Assembly: GCF_037038585.1 (NCBI RefSeq)
Contig: NC_092540.1
Span: forward strand, 10,652,501-10,716,500
DNA from: Patagioenas fasciata
Lineage: Eukaryota; Chordata; Aves; Columbiformes; Columbidae
Length of the DNA: 64,000 nt
Direction of reading: 5' to 3'
Every line of letters starts with the position of its first letter. Positions within the stretch are counted from its first letter, which is position 1. The notes below the pieces were generated by a model. That model was not told the origin of the DNA. It did no database searches and saw only the letters and a program-made list of their open reading frames with translations. Below are positions 19,570-28,393 of the stretch, in pieces. Position numbers and translations under genes: made by a program.

Positions 19570-20339
19570 TGGATAACAGTTTTAATGGAACTTATTAGAG
19601 GCCCAGACCTGTGTGTGTGTGTGGTGGTGGTGTTTATTTTTTAATAAATCATGATATTTTAGTCATCTCCTTTCTAACTCACTGTCTTCTTTTCCTTTTA
19701 AACCCACTGGCTGTATAAATATGGAGCCATGCTCTCTGTGTATTTAAACAAAATAAAAGGCTCTGCAGTGATGTTTTTCACTGATATTCTTCCTCCAAGG
19801 CTTTTCTGGAGGTTCAGGGAGAGTTATTGTGTGTGGGAGAAGGGCGAAAAATGTCCAGCATGGCAGCCCTGCCAGGGAGCACCAGTGCTTGTTCTTCCAG
19901 AGCTGTTCTGGTTCCACTCCCCCACTCTCCTTCTCATCCCTTGTGTCGGTGCAAGGCCTGAGTGCTCTGGCAGCTTGGTCCCCGTCCTGCTGTGTGTCAG
20001 CGCTGTGAGCGCAGGCAGGGACAGGCAATGGGCACTGCTGTGACAGAGCTGGCCTTTCTAAAAGTACTTCTATAAAGAACCGAAAATGCTCTTACAAGCC
20101 AAGGCTCTGTGCATCATTTTCCTAAAGGCTTCAAGTCTGGTGTGGATGATCAGGGAGATTTCAGGAACAGCCAAACAGAGAACATTTCCACAGGAAATAG
20201 CGGTAAAGCCCCACTTCTTCTATATCCTCCTCTGCTTGCCCTTCCCTCCCTTTCCAGAACAGGTGGTAGCAGCAGCCTCCGGTTCATATTGATGTGTAGC
20301 ATCTCCTGATAAAGACTGAAAATGTCACAAAAGAAGGTG
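19570..20339. other. OR 3' flank
   Basis: This flank contains a short (TG)n-GGTGGTGG microsatellite near 19,612-19,632, polyadenylation-type AATAAA motifs near 19,643 and 19,751, and otherwise unassigned sequence. Confidence 0.5.
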
Positions 20340-21965
20340 CCTAAATCACTTTATGAGGGAGGGGATAGGCCAGGCCACCTCTGGAGGAATCACACTCCTC
20401 TGCACCAACAAGGTGGGTGTTCCTGGGAATCTCAGGTGCCACAGCACAGTGATACTTGTGTTCAGGGAGCTGGTCAAGTGACCCATCTCCTGTTCTGTAA
20501 TGGTGTCTGAGTTTGCTCAGGTCACCCCTGACTTGAGCCCCATCCACTGCTGGGTGTTCTCCAGAATCCTGCCTTCAGGAACAAAGTCCCAGGAGACCTT
20601 GGTGGTGAAGATGGAGGCAAAGAAGCCATGAAGTACCCCAGTCCTGTCTGATTCTACTCTTAGGAAGTTCAGCGGCAGTCCCACGATCACCCTGTCTATT
20701 CTCTTACTGTAAGGAAGCTGTATCAGCACATCTTACTGTGCTTCCCCTTCGGGTATCAAGTCCAGGGCAGCTTTGGCATCATCCCCACATCCATGGACAA
20801 GGTTTCTAAATTCCTCCTTTGCAGCTTCCCCTGCTCCCACCTCCTGTGTGCTGCCTTTGTGCCCTGGAGCTCCATCAGTTCAGACAAGCAGCCTCATGAC
20901 ATAAATGCTTCTTTTCATGGGTACTTGCAGAGATCATTCTTGAGCTTGGAGCAGGCTGTCCTGTAAGGCTTCTCATGTCTCCTGAGCTCCTTCACCCTGC
21001 AGACCGACTTCCATGTCACCACGTCGCCCACCAGCCCCCAGTACGTCAAAGTCTTCTCCTCTGGAGCCCACCAGCCTGTGCTCTGCTGCTGGCCTTCCTC
21101 CCTCCCCTCTGGTGCCTGGGACCCCACTGTGTCATGGTCACAACAACCAAGGTGGACACTGATGTTCACATCCCTCACCAGGGTTTCCTTGTTTCCCAGT
21201 TCCAGATCCAGGTGAAGATCACCCTCACTGGCCCACAAGGCAGCTCTGTCGAGCAGTTGGCCCAAGATCCTTTGGACTGTTGGCACCTGCCACTTCGCCA
21301 GGCCAGTGAATGTCAGGGCAAGTACAGGAGTTTGACCGATGTCAGACAGAGCCGATTTCAGCTGGCTCCAAGATGGATCCACTCCTTCCCAAATTTGAGC
21401 CACTCAGTGATGCTGGCAGCACCTCTGGGATATTGTAGTTGAGAAAGGGTGAAAAACGCTGCACAACAGCAGGTGGGAGAGAGGAGGGAGGAAATGTGAG
21501 AGAAAAGCACTGCAGACACCAAGGTCATATCCCATAGGACCCAAGCAGGTCCCTCAGCAGGCCAGAGCTTGCTCTCCTGAAATCCTGCTCTTGGCCTTGT
21601 GATCATCTCCCAGGAGCCTCAGCTCCACTTTCCCATCCCTGACTGTTCCATCCTGACCAACTCTTTGTGGTTTGTAAGTGTGAAGTCCCACAGGGCACCT
21701 CACCTCACTGACTCCTCAGTCACCCGTGTCAGGAAGATGATGTCAATGAGCTCCAACCCCTCCTGGATGGCTGGTACCTTGCAGAGACTGGGATGTCTAA
21801 GGTCTGCCACAAGGACACGGCCCTGGAAACATGAGGCTTCTTTCATTTGTCTGAACGAGGCCTCATCTAATTCCTCTTCCTGATCAGGGATCCTGTAGTT
21901 GATGTCCAGTCACCACAACACTGCCCATGTTGTTCTGCCCTCTCATGCTGACTCCTCAGCCTTCA
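20340..21965 (-). mobile_element. CR1-like LINE remnant, endonuclease to start of reverse transcriptase
   Basis: On the minus strand an old LINE runs from high to low coordinates. An endonuclease segment near 21,900-21,640 contains YRIPDQEEELDEASFRQ, then GALWDFTLTNHKELV, matching the order in the younger CR1 at 4.2 kb. DFRRASSGLLRDLLG follows near 21,570. A second, overlapping endonuclease end reads NKETLVRDV and LGCCDHDTV near 21,140, and a reverse transcriptase start reads FFASIFTTKVSW near 20,600. The two endonuclease ends imply a rearranged or nested copy. Frames shift repeatedly, so it is inactive. Confidence 0.7.
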
Positions 21966-22857
21966 GCTGACATTGTCTGTCCCCAGGCACAACTTCACGC
22001 ATCTGGTATTTACCATCAGATAACTCTGAATTTTGACAAGATGAAGAAATAATGGCCCAAAGTGCAGCTGGGGAGGTCCAGGCTGGAGATGAGCAGGAAG
22101 GAATGTGACTGGAAGGGCAGTGCTGTGGTGGAGCAGGTCAGCAGAGGGAGTCTGCATCAGCCCAAGGCTTTGTGCTTCAAGGAACAGCTGGGGAGGATGC
22201 AGAGATCTCAGCAAAGGGAGGAAGATGCTCAGACAAGAGCAAGGTGGGGCAGCAGGGGGGATGTCTGCAGCCTGCAGGGAGAGAGGTGCAGGGGATGCCA
22301 CAGCACAGGACAGGCTGTGGTGGAGATGATCACGGGATGTAAAGAGGCTGAAAGCCCCAACAGACATGAGCTCCTTCTCCCCTTGGCTATGGCTGTTGTC
22401 TGCACCTCTGATGCCTGTGAGGAGACACCTTGTCCTTCCAGCACAGGGGCCTCATGGCCTCCTTGTCCCCAGCCAGGAACCTGGGAGCTGTGGGACCATA
22501 GTCCTGCCCTTGGCCTTGCACAGTCCCACATCACACTGTCCAGGAAGGGCCCTGGGCAACGTGGGAGGGACAGGATCTGACTTCTCAGGGCTGGGAGTCA
22601 GGGTTTGGCCCTTTGGTTAATGAAACACATCCAGGTTTACTCAGCATCAGAGCCACCTTTCACATGCTTACCCTTTGTTCTGCTTCAAGTTTTCTGTCCC
22701 AGCTGCCCTGGGGATGGTTTCTCAGTTGTGTCCCTCAGTGGGATTCATTAACATTACAAGAAACTTTGAAGTTTAGATCTGAGTTTGACTTCTTCAACTT
22801 GCCCTCAGGGTCTGAGGTCCATGGACTCAGCACCAAAGCTACCAGAGGGGTCATTAA
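21966..22857. other. Unassigned sequence in the OR interval
   Basis: Non-repetitive, mostly GC-moderate DNA. No receptor frame, RNA gene or repeat could be recognised. Confidence 0.3.
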
Positions 22858-24000
22858 AGCGCCTTGGGCTGCTCCTGTGCTGCTGAGCTGGGCTGGGCTC
22901 CTGGGACAGAGGGAGCTCCTGGCAAGCGGCAGCGCTGCAGAGAGACAGCTCTGCCCAGGAGCAGCTCCTCTGCACACGCAGCAGGGCTGGGGGCTCTGCC
23001 TGCAGATCTCAGGGAGACGAGCAAGGCAGAGAGAGATTAAAGGTGGTCAGGATTGGGAGGATGACTGAGAGCTCACTGGAGGAGAAACCTTTGCAGCCCT
23101 TGCCATGGTAAGTCTCTGGGTGCAGGGCAATGCAGCTGTAGCTCCTGGAGGCATCTCCTAAACCTGGCACAGGCACAGCTGGTGGGATCTGTAAGGTGGG
23201 GGATCTTGCACCTCAATGTTGAACAGCTGTGAAGCCGGGTGAGCACCCAGGGGTGCCCAGGGCTGTCCTGCAGAGCAGGGTCCCTGCACCCCAGGGCTGT
23301 GCCGGGACAGGGACTCTGCCGCCTGCCAGGGTCAGCGCTCAGCCTGCCGGGGAGATCCCATGGCAGCAGCTGTGGGTGGAAGGAGCGACCCCCGGCAGGG
23401 CAGGCAGGGAGCTTGTGGGGTTGGAGGGTGCTGTGTGGGTCAGGGCTGCTCAGAGCTCCAGATCAACCCCACAGACATGGCAGAGGGTCCTTCTGAACAA
23501 GGACATCAAGACAGGAACAGCTGCAAGGGAAGGAGTCTGTGCTTTCAGTTTTCCACTCTTGGTTGTCTGGGTGTGCAGTGGGAGATGGGGATTTATTTCT
23601 CTCTTTGGAGAAGACACTGAGACCCCAGTTCTCGTTAGGACTTGTCTGAGCTGCTCCTGAGCCCCTGCACACACAGAGCTGCCCCTGGGCAGTGCCAGGC
23701 GGTGTGAGCAGGACAGAGCTGAGCACACAGCGGGTGGGACGGGGTCTGTGACACGGACAGGGAGCAGACCCAGGGACAGAGACACAGCTGCAGGAGCACA
23801 GGCATGGGCAGGAAGAGTTAACTGCTACCAGAAATGCTGGGGACAGGATTTAGGAACCTCTCTCACATCCCCTGCAGTGCAGACACATTTCCCAGTGCAA
23901 CCCCTGGTCTCCTCTCCTCTCCATCAGAGCCTCTGCCCCGAAGCCATGGGGTCCAGGTCCTGAGTCTCCACCTCAGCAGCTGGACCTCCAGGGGAAGGGT
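22858..24000 (+). repeat. OR 5' flank, copy 2 (no receptor downstream)
   Basis: This is the diverged second copy of 16,141-17,560. Homology fades at about 24,000. By the spacing of copy 1 a receptor exon would be expected near 25.2 kb, but that position holds a CpG island and then an env remnant. It is therefore a beheaded receptor unit left by tandem duplication and later rearrangement. Confidence 0.8.
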
Positions 24001-24327
24001 TCCTGGAACGTGGAACACAAAAAAGGTGCTAAAAGTACTTGCTCTACAGTGTCATTTCATGAGTGGCAGCAGCACAGTCGGGTAAGGAGAAGGTTCCACA
24101 GCATGCCCGTCTGCCTTTCTGTCCTTGCTTTATTTCTCAGAAGCACTGCAGTGTTCTTCCCTGTTTCTCCACCTGTTCCTGGAGCTCTTGCTCTCTGGGG
24201 TTGGGGTGGGACATGCAGCTGAAATATTCCCATGGTATGCATGGTCTTAGGAGCAAAGCACCGTGACTCAGCCTAAGGAGATCTGCCGCTTATTCTTTTG
24301 TACTGCCAGCAGATTGTGGAAGTAGAG

Positions 24328-24334
24328 TATAAAA
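24328..24334 (+). promoter_or_regulatory. TATA box before the CpG island
   Basis: TATAAAA stands about 40 bases upstream of the start of a CpG-rich block and is preceded by a TGACTCAG element (AP-1/MARE-like, about 24,263). The arrangement suits a TATA promoter, either of a host transcript or of an LTR. Confidence 0.4.
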
Positions 24335-24369
24335 CCCATCCTTATGGAGAGATCTGTGCATTTTAGGCT

Positions 24370-25560
24370 TAGTCTAAGTAAGTGGGACCGGCGGGCAAGG
24401 ACTGAACCGGAACGGCGGGGCGGTTGGTCCTACGCAGGGACAGGAGCTGGACGCGACCGAGCGAGCCTCTCGCGGGTGGCTGCGGGACAGTGTACGCGAC
24501 TCTACGAGTCGAGCTTTTCGACCCTCGCGATCCGTGCACACGCTCGGCGAGTCCGTGTCTGGAGTTTCGGGGCTCGCGCGTGGCGTGGGGATGCGGGTTT
24601 CGTGGCGGTGTTTTTTTTTTTTTTGGTGGGGGTTTATTTCGGCAGGGGCGGCGGGGTCGTGGTGGTGTCGTCGTGCCCCCCACCCGCACCTGCCGCCGCC
24701 GCCGCCGTATAATTTCACTTCGTGTTCCGGCTCAGACTGCACGGCGAGCACAAACACCCCCCCCCCGCCCGCACCCCAGAGCGCGGTCTCTCCCGCCCTC
24801 GCCTTGCCCCCCGCCCCCTCCGGCCCACCCGCGGGAAGGGCCGGAGGGGGTCGGCAACTGCGCGCGCCGCGCATGCGCGCTCTCCCCGCCGCCCGGCAAC
24901 CGGCCCCCTGCCCCCCGCCAGGTGCCCAACGGTCAGTCGCTCGGAGTCAAGCCCGTCGGGCGGGCGGTCGCGGGGAGGCCAGCGCGGGAGCGTCTTGCCG
25001 ATCGGCCGAGGAACCCCGCGCGCGGGTAGGCAGGGAGGCAGGCGGGCCGGGACGGGGAGACGGGGACGGGGACGCGGTGTCTCTATGCCTCCCCGGGGGG
25101 AGGCAAAGCCGCTGGCGGGGTCGGTTTCTTCTTCAGCCCGCGGCCGGGGCGGGCAGCGGGCCGAGGGACCGAGCGAGCGAGCCACCGAGGAAGAAGCGCG
25201 GGAGGCGGCAGCACGGGCAGGTGAGGGGGTTAGGCCTCCGACAGCGGGGCTGAGAAACCGCGGGACGCCCGCGTGCCCCCCCCCCCCCGCGCCGTCCACC
25301 CCCCCCCCCCCCCGCGCCGTCCACCACCCCCCCCCCGCGCCGTCCACCCCCCCCCGCCGTCCACCCCCCCCCCGCCGTCCACCCCGGGCACGGAGCCGGC
25401 AGGGACGCCCCGGCTTCCCGGGGGGAGGCGAACTCGCTGGCGAAAGGCCGGGGCGGGGGGTGGGGAGGAACTCTGGGCGGGGATGGGCGGCCGGGCTCGC
25501 TGCGGCGGACTGGGGCGGGCAGGCGGTGGTTGGGGCCGGGGAAGGCCGCCGCCTGTGCTC
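24370..25560. promoter_or_regulatory. CpG island of unknown owner
   Basis: About 1.2 kb of very high GC and CpG content includes a T16 run near 24,610-24,625, a CCGCCGCCG stretch near 24,690 and a CCGCGCCGTCCACC tandem repeat (25,276-25,385). A good donor-like site, GGGCAG|GTGAGG, sits at 25,220/25,221, so the left part could be a non-coding first exon on +. Open frames on both strands are composition-driven and overlap. A motif GGGGGGAGGC followed by CGCTGGCG occurs twice, near 25,098 and 25,418. It could instead be the leader of the damaged retrovirus that follows (GGGGCTCG near 24,570 resembles part of a proline-tRNA primer site). The owner is undecided. Confidence 0.5.
25276..25385. repeat. 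CCGCGCCGTCCACCC tandem repeat with C runs
   Basis: Five units of (C)nCGCGCCGTCCACC or CGCCGTCCACC are separated by runs of 8-16 C. Such runs are prone to sequencing error and may form i-motif or, on the opposite strand, G-quadruplex structures. Confidence 0.85.
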
Positions 25561-25639
25561 TCATTGCCCCTCCTGGTACAGTGTTATTTGGAGCACAGAG
25601 TTTAGGGGATGGACAGTGAGCAATGAACGGTTATAGAGT

Positions 25640-26895
25640 TGCAAAGAAAAATGACCCTATCTAAAGGACAGTCTCTCCCAGGATGTGAGTCTCTGCAGTG
25701 CAACCCTTTGCTAATTGCAAGGCAGAGAGCAGATGATTCAGTAAGTGGGGTTTATGGATCACAAATAGACATTAGTAGAAAAGATGCCCTGGGAAGGTTC
25801 AACATATATGGAGGTACAAATGCCTGGGTAGAATGGATCAAATATATGGTGCAAAGCCTAAACGAGCAATTGCTATGCCTGTGCGGCAGGAAGGCCTGTG
25901 GCCCAAGTGGTACCCTTCCCTCTGGGGTGGAGCGAAGATTGACAGGGGATGGAGTGCGTCTTAGCCTTATGCCAAGACTCTACGGCATGGAGAAATAAGT
26001 CGTGTCATACTCTCTCCCTACTGTTTCCAGCTTTGCAGGGAAAAATATCAAAATCCCCCTGGCATTTTCAGGAATAATTGAAAATCATACTGCCTGTCTC
26101 TCACGACGCGGCAGGAATGATACCAAGTTCCTAGGAACATGAGTAGGTGTGCAGAGACACGGGAAGTTGGTCCTCATATGTCCTCAAATGCTTCTTGAGT
26201 GGATCTTTGGTGGTACTGTGGGAAGGTGACACTTCATTCCATTTTATCCCCCACTGGGAAGGTACCTGTGACGTCGTACAACTGGAAATTCCTTTTACCC
26301 TGGCATTTGAACCCTGTGATCCATCAGGGCAACAGAAAAAGGAGTTGAGGGCTTTCCTCTGATGACAGGGTTTATTTCAATTAGATTGGGGTCCCCAGAG
26401 GAGTCCCCAAGGAACACAAAGCAAGAAGTCAAGTTAGCTGCGGGTTCTGAGTCCTTTTTGTTTTGGTAGGTAACTACAAACAAGAATGTAGACGGGATAA
26501 ATAACATTTATTTATAAGTTATACTAGACAAGCAGTTAAATGAATCACCAAACAATTAGATGCTACTAGTAGAATGGCATGGGAAAATAACATGGTCCCA
26601 GATAGGATGTTGGCAGAAAAAGGTGATATATGTCTAACCACAGCTTCAGCAGAAGAATTGGCTGAGAATTCAGGTGTAGATAGTCCACTCATGGGATTGT
26701 TAGAATCTTGGTTTGGAATATTGAGAGAAATTACGTCTTTAATCGAAGTAACAGAAGCACTGATTTCTATAGCGTGCTACATCATTGCGTGTCTGCGAGG
26801 ACTTGTTCAACACCTTATTGGACAGCTCTATCAAAGCAAGTGCCTTTAGGGCCACTGCCATGCTCAGATAAAATGATCCTGCTAAAAGAAGGGGG
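25640..26895 (+). pseudogene. Retroviral env remnant (SU and TM parts)
   Basis: An open stretch at 25,639-25,998 resembles gammaretrovirus-type surface subunit, including a Cys-containing segment after SLNEQ. Shifted frames continue through 26,000-26,350, where GDTSFHFIPHWEGTC resembles a C-terminal surface-subunit segment. At 26,544-26,849 comes a transmembrane-subunit piece: ITKQLDATSRMAWENN, LAEKGDIC, ELAENSG, then a hydrophobic membrane span (ISIACYIIACLRGL) and stop. The usual CX6CC cysteine cluster is absent because sequence is missing after GDIC. A polypurine tract (AAAAGAAGGGGGG) follows at 26,883-26,895, as expected before a 3' LTR. Envelope proteins mediate entry. This copy has frameshifts, stops and deletions. 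Confidence 0.7.
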
Positions 26896-26959
26896 GTGGT
26901 GCTGGCAGTGTGGGACAACAGCCTGCGTGCTTCAGGGTGGGGGCAGCGGCTGGTTCTGT

Positions 26960-27690
26960 AGTTAACAAAACAAGAAAAAGGCCCCTCCCGTCATGGGGTT
27001 GAAGTTTCTTCTGTCCAGGTTTTCATTAGTGTTGCCCCCATATCTACCAAAAATTCTACGTGTTTGTTCTTTTGGGTTTCTTCTTCCCAATGCGGGAAGC
27101 ACCACCCAGGCTGGTCCCCCAGAAGGACCAAAAGGTGACTGTGAAAAACAGAGTTTTCCAGGTTGCGCCCGGGTTACCCTCCGTGGTGTTTCGCAGGCTT
27201 TCTTCACTCTAGAATGGCGAATCCAGGCATTCTGTTCTCTGATATTGGTAGCAGTCAGGGGGTCTTGAAATGGACCTTCCTATTATGGTTTCAAAGTTTT
27301 CTGCAAAAGACTTCACATACTCGTCAGTAAAATGTGGCCCTCAATCAGAGGATCTAACAGCTGGGCCTCCAAGCCTTGGTATTATTTTGTGTATCAGTGT
27401 TGTAGTCACCTCCTAAGCTTTTGCTGTCCTGGTAGGGAACGCTTCTGGCCAACCTGAAAAAACATCAGTTAATACCAACAAATATCGGTACCCCCCTTTT
27501 CCTGGGAGTTCTGAACAATCAGTTTGCCATTGTGGTCCAGGCCCATTCCCTTTCCCCATTTGACCCATTTCTAGCTTGGGCATATTTTTGGGATTAGTCT
27601 GGAGGCAAAGATCACACCGCTGTCACCTCTTCCACAGTGACAGACAAATCTCTAGCTCCTGTCTCCCTAATCAAATGTTTGCGTAGTGGT
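26960..27690 (-). pseudogene. Retroviral pol remnant (integrase)
   Basis: On the minus strand the reading starts near 27,690. It shows the CDLC half of the HHCC zinc motif (about 27,617), then QTDCSELPGKGG with the first catalytic Asp, a YLLVLTDVFSGWPEAF block, and a second catalytic Asp in RSSD followed by GPHFTDEYV. Stops fall in frame at about 27,623, 27,413 and 27,341. The part carrying the catalytic Glu is missing, and a C-terminal piece (AWIRHSRVKKACETP) appears near 27,230 in another frame. Integrase joins proviral DNA to the host genome. This copy is dead, and it faces the env remnant, so the two cannot be one simple provirus. Confidence 0.8.
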
Positions 27691-27699
27691 TCTAGTCCC

Positions 27700-27905
27700 C
27701 AAGGCCCCTTCTTCTGCTCTTCCCTTCCTAAAGGCCAAACCAGGTGGGAGAAAGCCCCGCTGTGTTTGCTTTTTCAGGAGAAAAATAAGTGCTAAAAAGG
27801 CACTTTGGGGGTGCCCAGGTGGATCCAGTGGTATCCAGACCCCCCCCAGAGGGAGCATCCCCCAGCACCCCCAAGTCCTTCGCAGGGCTGCTCTCAGGCC
27901 CTCCA
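27700..27905. other. Spacer between ERV remnant and DNAH9 promoter
   Basis: About 200 bases of mixed sequence without a recognisable element. GC content rises towards the DNAH9 CpG island. Confidence 0.35.
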
Positions 27906-28057
27906 TCCCCAGCTTGTGTTGATACCCGTGGTTGCCCGGGGCAGCTGCGTCTCCCAGGCGAGCTGGGTCCCGCCCCGGCCCGCCCCCGGCTCCTCGCAGT
28001 GTCCCTTCCCCCGGGCAACGCGGCTCTTCCCCGCCAACACCCGCCGGTGCCGGCCGG
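27905..28057 (+). promoter_or_regulatory. DNAH9 proximal promoter with RFX-like half sites
   Basis: This GC-rich region lies directly upstream of the DNAH9 start codon. GGTTGCCCGG at 27,928-27,937 and CCGGGCAACG at 28,011-28,020 contain the same 9-base core in opposite orientation; GTTGCC and GGCAAC are the half sites of the RFX X-box, which controls many motile-cilia genes. GC boxes (CCCGCCCC near 27,969) lie between them, and no TATA box is seen. RFX control is inferred from motif and gene type. Confidence 0.5.
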
Positions 28058-28393
28058 ATGGAGCAGGCGGTGGAGCCGGTGCCCGGCGCCGAGCGGCTGT
28101 GCCGGTGCGCGGCGCGGGGGCTGGGGGTGCCGGCGGAGCGCTGGGAGCGCTGGGCAGGCGGGGAGGCGGCGGGGCCGCTGCTGCGGAGCTTCCTGGCGGG
28201 GCCGGCGGGGCCGGCGCTGCTGCTCTGGCGGGGCCCGGCCGGGGAGCTGGAGCTGGGGCCGCCCCCGCCGCCCCCCGCCGCCCGCCGCAAGGGGCTGTTC
28301 TTCCTGCGGGCCCCCGGCGCCGGCCCCGGGGAGCTGCTCTGCGGGGACCTGCCCGCCGATGCCCTGCGGCACTTTGCCGCCCTCGTGGAGGAG
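28058..28393 (+). CDS. DNAH9 exon 1
   Basis: 112 codons, phase 0 at the end, donor GAG|GTGAGG. Very GC-rich; begins [14 protein letters not shown] and includes KGLFFLR and CGDLPADAL, which correspond to LFFLR and CGDLP in known DNAH9. The start codon was chosen because it is the first ATG in a frame that lines up with the family; an in-frame ATG at 27,932 would add 42 residues with no family match. Confidence 0.85.

Noticed and set aside
24344-25636. Open frames of up to 304 codons in the CpG island
   Set aside because: Frames on both strands overlap heavily and have GC-driven composition; no domain or conserved start could be seen.
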